From Desulfovibrionaceae bacterium (GTDB taxonomy: Bacteria > Desulfobacterota > Desulfovibrionia > Desulfovibrionales > Desulfovibrionaceae), in the NCBI GenBank assembly GCA_015709315.1, contig JACCQI010000002.1, positions 119,530 through 183,529 on the forward strand: a DNA stretch of 64,000 bases. The letters run 5' to 3'. Positions 17,113-25,422 of this stretch are shown in pieces. Under the pieces are notes generated by a model. The model was given only the letters and a program-made list of their open reading frames with translations, did not search any database and was not told where the DNA came from. The translations under genes were made by a program, and so were the position numbers. Position 1 is the stretch's first letter. Each line of letters opens with the position of its first letter.

Positions 17113-17189
17113 TGGCGGGCTATACAGGATTCGAACCTGTGACCTCTTGCTCCGGAGGCAAGCACTCTATCCAACTGAGCTAATAGCCC
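17113..17189 (-). tRNA. tRNA-Arg (anticodon CCG)
   Basis: Reverse strand GGGCTATTAGCTCAGTTGG... folds as a 77-nt tRNA with encoded CCA. The acceptor is GGGCTAT/ATAGCCC, the anticodon arm CTTGC-CTCCGGA-GCAAG gives CCG (reads CGG), and the T loop is TTCGAAT. It is a stand-alone gene with a terminator after it. No integrase or attachment duplication was seen at its 3' end. Confidence 0.97.
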
Positions 17190-17353
17190 GCACGAGAAGG
17201 AAGTAGCTATACGCCGCCCTCCCGTTTGTCAAGCGTACAACGGATATTGAAAAAAAAGAACCGCAAGGCGCATCGCGTGGCAACGACGGATTCGGCCTTG
17301 CCTAAAATTTCAAAAAAAAAGTATACGACAGGGAGAAACGGGACAGCAACACC

Positions 17354-17941
17354 ATGAGCACCAAACGAATCCTATTGGCCGTGAGCGGGGCCAGCGGAAT
17401 GCCCTATGCGGCCTCCCTGGCCAAGGCGCTTGCGCACCGCAGCGACGTCGAACTGCACGTCATCGTGTCCGACGCCGCACGCACGGTCATGGCGGCCGAA
17501 AGCGACCTGACGCCCGACGTCCTGACCGTCGGCGCGCACGCCGTCTACGAGCCGGACGACATCGCCGCACCGCCGGCCAGCGGATCGTGGCGGCACGACG
17601 GCATGATCGTCTGTCCCTGCTCCATGGCCACCCTGTCCGCCGTGGCCACCGGATTCGGCCACACGCTCATCCACCGGGCCGCGGACGTGGCGCTCAAGGA
17701 GCGCCGCAAGCTCGTCCTGGTGTCGCGCGAGACGCCGCTGTCGGCCATCCACCTGGAAAACATGCTCTCGGCCACCCGTGCCGGGGCAATCATTGTACCG
17801 GCCAGTCCGGGCTTCTATCACCGCCCGGCGACCATCGAGGACCTGACCGACCAGTTGGCCGGAAGGGTGCTCGACCAACTGGACGTCCCCCACAACCTGT
17901 TCGCCAGGTGGGGAGACGAGGAGAATCAATCATGGAATTAA
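17354..17941 (+). CDS. ubiX: Flavin prenyltransferase UbiX
   Basis: Makes prenylated FMN from FMN and dimethylallyl (pyro)phosphate, the cofactor needed by UbiD-type decarboxylases such as the one at 14287-16128. The FMN-binding N-terminus is LLAVSGASGMPYAASLAKAL. VCPCSMATLSAVATGFG, VSRETPLSAIHLENML and PASPGFYHRPATIEDL are the standard motifs. At 195 residues the length is normal. It overlaps the next gene by 10 nt. In this organism it most likely serves menaquinone synthesis. Confidence 0.95.
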   Translation: MSTKRILLAVSGASGMPYAASLAKALAHRSDVELHVIVSDAARTVMAAESDLTPDVLTVGAHAVYEPDDIAAPPASGSWRHDGMIVCPCSMATLSAVATGFGHTLIHRAADVALKERRKLVLVSRETPLSAIHLENMLSATRAGAIIVPASPGFYHRPATIEDLTDQLAGRVLDQLDVPHNLFARWGDEENQSWN

Positions 17942-18609
17942 TCTGGTACGGACACGCCAATTTCCGAATCAAGGCAGGGGACGCCGACCTGCTCATCGAC
18001 CCGTTTTTCGCGGGCAACCCGTCGGCCCCCATCACTTACGAGGACATCGACCACTGCAACCTGATCCTCGTCACCCACGACCACTCCGACCACATCGGCC
18101 AGGCCCTTGAACTGGCCATCAAGCACGAGGCGGAGGTGGTGGCCATATTCGACGTCATCCAGGACCTGATCGGCATGGGCCTGCCCCCCCACCTGGGCGT
18201 GGGCATGAACATCGGCGGCACGGTCCGGCGGCAGGGCCTGGACATCAAGATGGTCCACGCCATGCACTCCGCGGGCAGCGGCATGCCAGCCGGGTTCATC
18301 ATCACCGACCCGGACGGGCTGTGCGTCTACGACTCCGGCGACACCGGCCTGTTCGGGGACATGGAGCTGTTCGGAAAATTCCACGACATCGACGTCGCCA
18401 TCCTGCCCATCGGCGGGCACTTCACCATGGATGCCCAGCAGGCCGCCTACGCCTGCAAGCTCTTGGGCTGCAAGAAGATCGTCCCCCAGCATTGGGGCAC
18501 CTTCGGGGTCCTGGCCCAGAACACCGAGGCCATGGCCGAGCAGCTCGCCCTGCTCTCGCCCGACACCGAGCTGGTCACGCCGGAAATCGGCAAGCCCATG
18601 AAGCTCTAG
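17932..18609 (+). CDS. Metal-dependent hydrolase, metallo-beta-lactamase fold (UPF0173)
   Basis: The 225-residue product begins MELIWYGHANFRIKAG. It carries the HxHxDH zinc motif as THDHSDH (residues 47-53), AMHSAGSGMPAGFII, YDSGDTGLFGDM and a late PIGGHFTMD, which define the UPF0173/YtkL-like hydrolase family. The substrate is unknown. The ORF track's 340-residue version begins inside ubiX in the wrong frame. The ATG overlaps the ubiX stop by 10 nt, so the two are coupled. Its stop overlaps the uvrC stop by a few bases (convergent genes). Confidence 0.9.
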   Translation: MELIWYGHANFRIKAGDADLLIDPFFAGNPSAPITYEDIDHCNLILVTHDHSDHIGQALELAIKHEAEVVAIFDVIQDLIGMGLPPHLGVGMNIGGTVRRQGLDIKMVHAMHSAGSGMPAGFIITDPDGLCVYDSGDTGLFGDMELFGKFHDIDVAILPIGGHFTMDAQQAAYACKLLGCKKIVPQHWGTFGVLAQNTEAMAEQLALLSPDTELVTPEIGKPMKL

Positions 18610-20420
18610 TTGTTGCGCGAAGCCTTGAGGCCTTGCAGGGCCTTGTGAATCCGGGCGGCGGTCTTTGCGCCGATGCCCGGCAGTGCGGCGATGTCGGCTA
18701 TGTCCGCCCCGGCCATCTCGTCCAGTGAGGCGAATCGGTCCCACAGGGTGCGGGCCGTCTTGGGGCCGATGCCGGGCAATGCGGTCAGTTCGCTGTTCAG
18801 CACCGCCTTCTTGCGCGCCCGCCGCTGCCGCCCGAGCACGAACCGATGGGCCGTGTCGCGCACCATCTGCAAAAACAGCAGTTCCGCGCTGCCCGGCTTG
18901 AGTCCCATGGGATTCTTGCGGCCGGGCCGGAAGATCACGTCGCCCAGCTCCCCGGCACGTCGGGACTCGCCCTTGGCGATGGCGGCCAGCTCCCAGCAGC
19001 CGTCCTCCGCGCATTCGGACAACGCCTTTTCCACGGCCGCCAACTGGCCGCGCCCGCCGTCGATGAGCACCAGGTCCGGCCACGGCGGGCCGGACTCCAG
19101 CCGCCGCCGCGCCCAGGACGCCAGGGCCGCATAGTCGTCCCCGGTGCCCTCCAGCTCGGGGAAGGAGTACAGCCGCGACGCCTCCTTGCTGCGCCGCCCC
19201 TCCTCGAAGACCACCTGGCCCACGCGCATATCCGTGCCGGACAGGTGAGAAGCGTCCACGCACTCGATGCGCGCCGGTTCCGCCGCGAGCCTGAGCGCCT
19301 TCTGCAACCGGACCGTGATGGTTTCCTCGTCCTCCACGACCCGCCCGGCCACATCGCGCGCCAGGGACACGAGCCGCTTTTCCGTGGCCGTGCGCGGAGT
19401 GGCGATGCGGACGGCCGCGCCGCCCCGGTCGGCCAGGATATCCGTCAGCGGCGAGGCCGGAAGCTCGCACGGGGCGATGATCAGCGACGGGATGTACCGT
19501 CCCGGCCCGTAGAACTGGCTGATGAAGCTTTCCACGGCCTCGGGTCCCTCGTCCAGGGTCAACCCCGGCCAGGAGAACCGCTTCTCGTCGAGCAGCCGCC
19601 CCCGGCGCACGAAAAGCACGCCCAGGCCCAGCCCCTTGCCGGTCTCGGCCAGGCCGATCACGTCCCGGTCCCGGTTGTCGTGGATGACCGCCACCTGCCC
19701 TTCCACGGTCTTTTTCACGGCCCGGATCTGGTCGCGGTACACGGCCGCCTCCTCGAAGGCCATGGCCTTGGACGCCGCCCTCATCTTGGACTGGAGCGTT
19801 TCCACCAGCTCGGAGCTGCGGCCGGAGAGCAGCATCTCCACCCGGTGGACCATATCCATATATAGATCGCGGTCCACTTCCTTGACGCACGGCGCCCAGC
19901 ACTGGCGGATGTCGTGGTACAGGCAGGGCCGGACGCGGTTTTTGAAGGTCGAGTCCGCGCACTTCCGCAGGGGGAAGACCGAGCCGAGCAGCTTGAGCAC
20001 GGTTCGGGCGGCCGCCGCCGAGGTGAACGGGCCGAAATAGACCGCGCCGTCGCGCGCGGTCTTGCGGGCGATGGTCAGGCGCGGGAACTCGGCCCGCTTG
20101 TCGAGCTTGAACAGGACGTACTGCTTGTCGTCCTTGAGGACCACGTTGTAGCGCGGCCGGTGTTTCTTGATCAGCCCGGACTCCAGGAGCAGGGCCTCCT
20201 TCTCGGAGGAGGTCAGCAGCACGTCGATGCGCCGGATGCGGGCGACCAGCGCCACCGTCTTGGGCGTGTGCCGCGCGTTTTGGCGGAAATAGGAGGACAG
20301 CCGCTTCCGCAGCGACTTGGCCTTGCCCACATAGAGAATCCGCCCCCCTTCGTCCTTCATCAGATAGACCCCGGGAGTGTCCGGAAACTCGGCGGCAAAA
20401 AATTTGAACTTCTCACTCAT
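18606..20420 (-). CDS. uvrC: UvrABC excinuclease subunit C
   Basis: Makes the dual incisions in nucleotide excision repair. It has an N-terminal GIY-YIG nuclease (PGVYLMKDEGGRILYVGKAK, residues 15-34), a UVR motif near 200-235 (KMRAASKAMAFEEAAVYRDQ), an RNase H-like C-terminal nuclease (DLVLIDGGRGQL) and a terminal helix-hairpin-helix pair (LTALPGIGPKTARTLW, IAALPGIGAKTAARI). At 604 residues it is full length. It is divergent from the porin gene, sharing the AT-rich region 20421-20700. Confidence 0.97.
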   Translation of the reverse strand: MSEKFKFFAAEFPDTPGVYLMKDEGGRILYVGKAKSLRKRLSSYFRQNARHTPKTVALVARIRRIDVLLTSSEKEALLLESGLIKKHRPRYNVVLKDDKQYVLFKLDKRAEFPRLTIARKTARDGAVYFGPFTSAAAARTVLKLLGSVFPLRKCADSTFKNRVRPCLYHDIRQCWAPCVKEVDRDLYMDMVHRVEMLLSGRSSELVETLQSKMRAASKAMAFEEAAVYRDQIRAVKKTVEGQVAVIHDNRDRDVIGLAETGKGLGLGVLFVRRGRLLDEKRFSWPGLTLDEGPEAVESFISQFYGPGRYIPSLIIAPCELPASPLTDILADRGGAAVRIATPRTATEKRLVSLARDVAGRVVEDEETITVRLQKALRLAAEPARIECVDASHLSGTDMRVGQVVFEEGRRSKEASRLYSFPELEGTGDDYAALASWARRRLESGPPWPDLVLIDGGRGQLAAVEKALSECAEDGCWELAAIAKGESRRAGELGDVIFRPGRKNPMGLKPGSAELLFLQMVRDTAHRFVLGRQRRARKKAVLNSELTALPGIGPKTARTLWDRFASLDEMAGADIADIAALPGIGAKTAARIHKALQGLKASRNN

Positions 20421-20614
20421 GGCATGTGGTATTTTCCCAACACGAAATTTTCTGGAACCGACTATACAGGCTTTTTACGGACAAATCATCCTTTGCAACT
20501 TTAATCGCAATATATTGATTTATTGCGGTTATTTTTTTACAAGATTATTTCTGGAGTTCAATTTTTTGCACGGTAAAAAAATTTTTACTTTTTTCATTTT
20601 TTTGCGCCCAACCA

Positions 20615-20642
20615 CTTGCAAAAGCCCTTTGGCTGGGATAAA
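20615..20642 (+). promoter_or_regulatory. Possible promoter of the porin gene
   Basis: CTTGCA (20615-20620) and GATAAA (20637-20642) are 16 nt apart, about 60 nt upstream of the porin ATG. The surrounding 200 bp is unusually AT-rich for this genome, which fits a strong promoter with an upstream element. The exact -35/-10 choice is uncertain. Confidence 0.35.
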
Positions 20643-20700
20643 GGGAAAGTCAGTTATGGCGTTAACTTGGTCTTCAACTGCAAAAAAAGGAAGAAAAAAC

Positions 20701-22131
20701 ATGAAACGTTTGACCCTGCTCGCAGCCGCCCTGGTTATGGTCCTGGGCATGGCTGTGTCCGCTTCCGCGGCTCCGGAAGTTACCGTTTCCGGTAACATCC
20801 TGATCAACGCCGTGTGGAAGTCCAACTGGGACTTCGATGACGGCAATAACGCCGCCGGCGCCGACGACGATGCTTTCCAGATTCGTGAGCGCATCGACCT
20901 GGCCTTCACCGCTGTTGCCAACGAGAATCTGAAGGCTGTCATCGTCTTCCGTTCCGTCCGTGACGCTCTCGGTCAGGGCGACCTGTCCACCGGTGCTGGC
21001 GGTGCCCGCGGCGCTGGTGGCGGTAACGTCACTCTGGGCCTGAACCAGGGCTACATCGACTTCAACTGGCCCGGCACTTCCGTCAACGTGAAAGCCGGCT
21101 TCATGCCCGTTGCCCTGCCCTCGGCTGTCGGCGGCGGTTCCATGATCCAGGACGACAACGCTTCCGGCGTGCTCGTCTCCGCTCCGATCACCGACAACGT
21201 CTCCCTGCTCGGCGGCTGGATTCGTTTCTTCGACACCGCTGATGCCGCTGGCAACGACATCGACGATTCTCAGATCGACGCCTGGGTCGTGGCTGTTCCG
21301 CTGACCTTCGAAGGCTTCAACATGACTCCGTTCGTCGTTTACGCCCCCCTGGGCGAAAACGCCGACCAGACCGTCATCGCGTTCAATGGTGTTGGTGGTG
21401 CCCGGACCGATTATGGTTTAGGCCTGCTCTCCGGTAATGTGGGCAAGGCTGCCAGCACTAAGCTTGACGACGCATGGTGGGCCGGCTCCTCCTTCGAGCT
21501 GTCCATGCTGGATCCCTTCATCCTGAAGGGCGACATCAACTATGGTATCGTCAATGGCGACAGTGACGACATGGACCGCGAAGGCTGGCTGTTCGACCTC
21601 GCTCTCGAGTACACCGGCTTTGACTTCATGAACCTGGAAGCCGCCTTTGCCTACTCCACCGGTTATGACAACGACGAGGACAACGACGGTCGTATGCCTG
21701 TCCTGGCTGACGACTGGGCTCTGGGCACCTTCTGGTTCGGCAATGGCCTGATCACCGGCGACGACCTCGGTCACGCCAACAACAACATGGGCTTCTGGGC
21801 TCTGGCCCTGTCCGCCACCGGCATCCAGTCCTTCGCTGAAGGCCTGACCCACGACATCCACGTCGTGTACGCTCAGGGCACCAACGAAGACCGCAACGAC
21901 AGCACTGGCGCTGCGGTTGGCAACCTGGTCTACGGCAACTCCCTGCTCGAAGACGACTCCATGCTGGAACTCGACTTCAACACCTTCTACAAGATCTACG
22001 ACGAACTGACCCTGTACAACGGCATCGGCTACATCAACCTCGACGCTGATGACGATGCCAACGGATGGGCCGCCGGCAACGACGGCGGCGACGCTTGGAA
22101 GTTCCAGCTGGGTCTGAAGTACGTCTTCTAA
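20701..22131 (+). CDS. Major outer-membrane porin (Desulfovibrio homotrimeric type)
   Basis: Predicted beta-barrel channel in the outer membrane. The ORF track begins at 20377, but the real start is the ATG at 20701, preceded by AAGGAAG and followed by the signal peptide MKRLTLLAAALVMVLGMAVSASA. The mature chain is rich in Asp, Gly and aromatic residues, has alternating strands and ends KFQLGLKYVF with a terminal Phe. The 476-residue length fits the family. Codon choice is more biased than in the neighbours (many GCT, GGT and CTG codons), as expected for a very abundant protein. It is monocistronic with a strong terminator. Confidence 0.9.
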   Translation: MKRLTLLAAALVMVLGMAVSASAAPEVTVSGNILINAVWKSNWDFDDGNNAAGADDDAFQIRERIDLAFTAVANENLKAVIVFRSVRDALGQGDLSTGAGGARGAGGGNVTLGLNQGYIDFNWPGTSVNVKAGFMPVALPSAVGGGSMIQDDNASGVLVSAPITDNVSLLGGWIRFFDTADAAGNDIDDSQIDAWVVAVPLTFEGFNMTPFVVYAPLGENADQTVIAFNGVGGARTDYGLGLLSGNVGKAASTKLDDAWWAGSSFELSMLDPFILKGDINYGIVNGDSDDMDREGWLFDLALEYTGFDFMNLEAAFAYSTGYDNDEDNDGRMPVLADDWALGTFWFGNGLITGDDLGHANNNMGFWALALSATGIQSFAEGLTHDIHVVYAQGTNEDRNDSTGAAVGNLVYGNSLLEDDSMLELDFNTFYKIYDELTLYNGIGYINLDADDDANGWAAGNDGGDAWKFQLGLKYVF

Positions 22132-22184
22132 GACGACTTGTAGAAATCTAAGCTGAATAAGCTTACCACCAAGTAAACGCCCTT

Positions 22185-22224
22185 GAGGGCTCCGGGAGTG
22201 CAAACCCGGAGCCCTCTCTTTTTT
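22185..22224 (+). terminator. Strong terminator of the porin gene
   Basis: Perfect 12-bp stem GAGGGCTCCGGG/CCCGGAGCCCTC with an 8-nt loop, then TCTTTTTT. Confidence 0.95.
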
Positions 22225-22230
22225 GGCGCT

Positions 22231-22242
22231 GGGGGGGGGGGG
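22231..22242 (+). repeat. Homopolymer tract of 12 G
   Basis: Twelve consecutive G lie 7 nt past the porin terminator. Such tracts are slippage-prone, but this one is outside any gene or recognised promoter element. A similar run of 11 G is at 49073-49083. Confidence 0.9.
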
Positions 22243-22616
22243 CGATTGCTGCGTTAAGTGAATTGTGGGCGAGTCTTCGAGCCGTACAAAATCTTACGCC
22301 TCAGGTGTGCTGCGGAAAAGGCAGATCCTTGCGTATTGGAATGCGCGGCGGCCCTGTCTTTTCCTTGCGCCTTGCACTCAACCCCCTCCAGCGCCAAAAC
22401 CATCTCTCGTTCGAGGAACCGGGCGGGTAAACGAACAGCAAGGCGAATCATTGATGAGGAAAGGGCTTGCGCCGCAAGAGAACCGTTGAAATTCGCCAAT
22501 GCGCGATGGCCCGCAATCCGGCTTCGGGCCGTGAAAAGTCCGGGGAGGACGCTCGACTTTTGAGTTACTGTCGGATACATTTCTTTCTTTGCATCAATGA
22601 TTACTTTGAGGTCGCC
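22243..22616. other. Intergenic region before hisD
   Basis: About 370 bp without a credible gene. Short ORFs on both strands lack ribosome binding sites or family resemblance. It must contain the hisD promoter, but no clear -35/-10 pair or riboswitch was recognised. Confidence 0.6.
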
Positions 22617-23921
22617 ATGGACTGCAGACAATTGACATATGAGGCCCGGAAGGACTGGAACGAAATCGCCTCCTGGCTGGGCGCACGGAAGGACCCGGAC
22701 GCCAAGGTGGACGGCATCGTCCGCGATATCCTGAACAACGTGAGGGCACGCGGCGACGAGGCGCTGGCCGAATACACCCGCAAATTCGACTGCGACACCT
22801 TTGACGCCGCAACCCTGCGCGTGCCCGCAGACGGCATCCTGGCCGCCGTGGATGAAATCCCCGAAGAGGACGCGGCCATCCTGGCCGAGGCCATCGAGCG
22901 CATCCGCGCCTTCCACCTGAATCAAAAGGAAAAATCCTGGTGGACCACTGGTGAGGACGGCACGGTGCTCGGCCAGATGGTCCGGCCCGTGGACCGCGTG
23001 GGCCTGTACGTGCCCGGCGGCCAGGGCGGCGAGACCCCGCTCATTTCCAGCCTGATAATGAACGCCGTCCCGGCCCAGGTCGCCGGGGTGGAATCCATTG
23101 CCGTGACCTCGCCCCCGCGCAAGGACGGCACCCTGAACCCGTACATCCTGGCCACGGCCGGACTGCTCGGCCTGGACGAGATATACCTGGCCGGCTCCGC
23201 CTGGGCCATCGCCGCCCTGGCCTTCGGCACCCGGACCATCGCCCCGTGCGACGTGCTGGCCGGGCCGGGCAACATCTTCGTGGCCACGGCCAAGGCGCAG
23301 CTCATCGGGCAGGTGGGCATCGACATGGTGGCCGGTCCCTCGGAGATCGCCATCCTGGCCGACGAAAGCGCCAACCCTGCCTGGCTGGCCGCGGACATGC
23401 TTTCCCAGGCCGAACACGATCCCCTTGCCGCCGCCATCCTGGTCACCCCGGACGCCGGACTGGCCGCCAAGGTCCTTCAGGAACTCGACACCCGGTGCGC
23501 GGCCCTGCCCCGCTGCGAGATAGCGGCCAAGTCGCTCAAGGACTGGGGCGCGGTCATCACCGTGCCGGACATGAAAGCCGGAACCGAGTTGGTCAACCTG
23601 CTGGCCCCCGAACACCTGGAACTGGCCGTGGCCGACCCCTGGGGGTTGCTCGGCTCCATCCGCCACGCCGGGGCCATCTTCATGGGCCACAACTCGCCCG
23701 AACCCGTGGGCGACTACTTTGCCGGACCCAACCATGTGCTGCCCACCCTGCGCACGGTGCGCTTCTCCTCGGCCCTGTCGGTCCAGAATTTTTGCAAGAA
23801 ATCCAGCGTGATCGCAGCCAGCCCGAGCTACGTGGCCGAACACGGCGCAAAGATCGCGCGCCTGGCCCGCCTGGAAGGGCTGGAGGCCCACGCCCGCAGC
23901 GTGGAAACCCGATTCAAATAG
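22617..23921 (+). CDS. hisD: Histidinol dehydrogenase
   Basis: Zinc- and NAD-dependent oxidation of L-histidinol to histidine, the last two steps of histidine synthesis. Motifs include VDRVGLYVPGG, DVLAGPGNIFVATAK, DMVAGPSEIAILAD and LSQAEHDPLA (zinc ligands), and HLELAVADPW. The ORF track starts at 22467; the ATG at 22617 with GAGG upstream gives 434 residues, the usual length. It is upstream of purC with a 27-nt gap, so the two may be cotranscribed although the pathways differ. Confidence 0.97.
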   Translation: MDCRQLTYEARKDWNEIASWLGARKDPDAKVDGIVRDILNNVRARGDEALAEYTRKFDCDTFDAATLRVPADGILAAVDEIPEEDAAILAEAIERIRAFHLNQKEKSWWTTGEDGTVLGQMVRPVDRVGLYVPGGQGGETPLISSLIMNAVPAQVAGVESIAVTSPPRKDGTLNPYILATAGLLGLDEIYLAGSAWAIAALAFGTRTIAPCDVLAGPGNIFVATAKAQLIGQVGIDMVAGPSEIAILADESANPAWLAADMLSQAEHDPLAAAILVTPDAGLAAKVLQELDTRCAALPRCEIAAKSLKDWGAVITVPDMKAGTELVNLLAPEHLELAVADPWGLLGSIRHAGAIFMGHNSPEPVGDYFAGPNHVLPTLRTVRFSSALSVQNFCKKSSVIAASPSYVAEHGAKIARLARLEGLEAHARSVETRFK

Positions 23922-23948
23922 CATTACATTAATAGAGGGAGAAATTTC

Positions 23949-24842
23949 ATGGCCGTTTTCGAGACCGACATCACCGAATACCCGCTTGTTTCCCGGGGCA
24001 AGGTGCGCGATATCTACGACATCGACGAAAACACCCTGCTCCTGGTGACCACGGACCGCATCTCCGCGTTCGACGTGGTCATGCCCGACCCCATTGCGGA
24101 CAAGGGCAAGGTGCTCAACCAGATCACCCTGTTCTGGATGGACATGATGAAGGACCTGGTGCCCAACCACATCATCGCCACCGACGTGGACGACTACCCG
24201 GACCCCCTGCGCAAGTACAAGAACCAGCTCCAGGACCGCTCCGTTCTGGCCCGCAAGGCCAAGCCCCTGCCCATCGAGTGCATCGTGCGCGGCTTCATCA
24301 CCGGCTCGGGCTGGTCGGACTACCTCAAGACGGGCGAAGTCTGCGGCCACAAGCTGCCCGAGGGCCTGAAGGAATCGGAGATGCTCGAAAAGCCCCTGTT
24401 CACCCCGTCCACCAAGGCGGAGCTGGGGCTGCACGACGAAAACATCACCCTTTCCGCCGCCGCCGACCTCATCGGCGAGGAAATGATGCGCCGGGTGGAG
24501 GACCTGGCCCTTTCCATCTACACCCGCGCCCGCGACTACGCCAAGAAGCGCGGCATCCTCATTGCGGACACCAAATTCGAATTCGGCATCATCGACGACG
24601 AACTGATCTTCATCGACGAGGCGCTGACCCCGGACTCCTCCCGGTTCTGGCCCGAGGAAGGCTTTGAGCCGGGCAAGTCCCAGCCGAGCTTCGACAAGCA
24701 GTACTTCCGCGACTGGCTGATCGAGATCGGCTTCAACAAGCAGCCGCCCGCCCCGCACATCCCGGCGGACATCGCCGAACGGACACGGGCCAAGTACCTG
24801 GAGGCGTACAAGCTTCTGACCGGCGACGACCTCAAGGTCTAA
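23949..24842 (+). CDS. purC: Phosphoribosylaminoimidazole-succinocarboxamide synthase
   Basis: ATP-dependent joining of aspartate to CAIR in purine synthesis. Motifs include LVSRGKVRDIYDIDE (residues 11-25), TDRISAFDVVMPDPI, IVRGFITGSGWSDY and LIFIDEALTPDSSRFW. At 297 residues it belongs to the longer class. A ribosome binding site (GAGGGAGAAA) precedes the ATG. It is followed 9 nt later by the tiny membrane-protein gene, which has its own strong ribosome binding site. Confidence 0.97.
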   Translation: MAVFETDITEYPLVSRGKVRDIYDIDENTLLLVTTDRISAFDVVMPDPIADKGKVLNQITLFWMDMMKDLVPNHIIATDVDDYPDPLRKYKNQLQDRSVLARKAKPLPIECIVRGFITGSGWSDYLKTGEVCGHKLPEGLKESEMLEKPLFTPSTKAELGLHDENITLSAAADLIGEEMMRRVEDLALSIYTRARDYAKKRGILIADTKFEFGIIDDELIFIDEALTPDSSRFWPEEGFEPGKSQPSFDKQYFRDWLIEIGFNKQPPAPHIPADIAERTRAKYLEAYKLLTGDDLKV

Positions 24843-24851
24843 GGAGGATTC

Positions 24852-25001
24852 ATGCCCGAGTGGTTGCAACTTATCTGCCTGGTGATCCTGGGACTGGCCA
24901 TCGGCCGCGTGCTCAGGAACAAGCTCGGCGTCGGCGGTTGAGGCCCCCGCAAGGATTCGTGCGGCTGGAAGCCGCCGAAAAACGACGACGAAGACAAATA
25001 G
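24852..25001 (+). CDS. Candidate 49-aa membrane selenoprotein (UGA at codon 30); otherwise a 29-aa microprotein
   Basis: AAGGAGGA lies just upstream of an ATG that opens MPEWLQLICLVILGLAIGRV, one clear transmembrane helix, then LRNKLGVGG. The next codon is TGA (24939-24941). The same frame continues for 19 codons, GPRKDSCGWKPPKNDDEDK, with mostly G/C third positions, ending in TAG. The Gly-Gly-U-Gly context matches the C-termini of eukaryotic SelK and SelS, which are also single-span membrane proteins. A SECIS-like hairpin sits 14-38 nt after the TGA. If TGA is a plain stop, the product is a 29-residue membrane peptide. The gene is too short for the ORF track. It lies between purC and the rpsF promoter. 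Confidence 0.6.
24956..24979 (+). promoter_or_regulatory. SECIS-like hairpin downstream of an in-frame TGA
   Basis: TTCG-[T]-GCGGCT-GGA-AGCCGC-CGAA forms a 10-bp stem with a single bulged U at 24960, six pairs below a GGA apical loop. The loop begins 26 nt after the TGA. Bacterial SECIS elements have the same elements in the same place: a bulged U in the upper stem, a G-containing apical loop, and a loop about 16-37 nt after the UGA. The hairpin lies inside the extended reading frame. Confidence 0.55.
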
Positions 25002-25028
25002 CCGATGCACGGGAGGGGGCCGCCCGAC

Positions 25029-25057
25029 TTGACAGGTGCGGCAATTCCCAATATGTA
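25029..25057 (+). promoter_or_regulatory. Sigma-70 promoter of rpsF-rpsR-rplI-dnaB
   Basis: Perfect -35 TTGACA (25029-25034), 17-nt spacer, and -10 TATGTA (25052-25057), about 64 nt before rpsF. A hairpin CTCCCC-GTGGTT-GGGGAG (25075-25092) lies in the leader and could be the site of S6/S18 autoregulation, although the known binding motif was not verified. Confidence 0.75.
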
Positions 25058-25120
25058 ACCCCTCTTGCCTTGCTCTCCCCGTGGTTGGGGAGGGCCAATT
25101 GACCAAAAGGAGTTTTGAAA

Positions 25121-25411
25121 ATGGCAAACAATTACGAGACGCTCGTGCTTCTCTCTCCGGAGCTGGCCGAGGAAGACAGGAAGACCCTCCTGGCCACCCT
25201 CACCGGCATCGTTGAGCGCGAAGGCGGCAAGATGGTTGAGACCGACGACTGGGGCATGCGCCAACTGGCCTACCCCGTCGAGAAGCAGACCCGCGGTTAC
25301 TACGTCCGCCTGGTGTTCGAAGCCCCCGGCGCCCTGGTTGCTGAACTGGAACGCAACATCCGCATCACCGACGGCATCTTCAAGTTCATGACCGTCAAAC
25401 TGGCTGCCTAG
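25121..25411 (+). CDS. rpsF: 30S ribosomal protein S6
   Basis: Binds the 16S rRNA central domain together with S18. The 96-residue product starts [19 protein letters not shown] and has [30 protein letters not shown], typical of S6. The ATG at 25121 is chosen over the TTG at 25115 in the track because AAAGGAG is 8 nt upstream. It is first in the rpsF-rpsR-rplI-dnaB operon behind a strong promoter. Confidence 0.98.
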   Translation: MANNYETLVLLSPELAEEDRKTLLATLTGIVEREGGKMVETDDWGMRQLAYPVEKQTRGYYVRLVFEAPGALVAELERNIRITDGIFKFMTVKLAA

Positions 25412-25422
25412 GAGGTTTCACC

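Noticed and set aside
17113-17189. tRNA-Arg as an integration site for a mobile element
   Set aside because: No integrase, no duplicated 3' end and ordinary core genes on both sides.
22254-25127. 957-aa minus-strand ORF antisense to hisD and purC
   Set aside because: Shadow of high-GC codons; low-complexity composition, no ribosome binding site and real conserved genes on the other strand.
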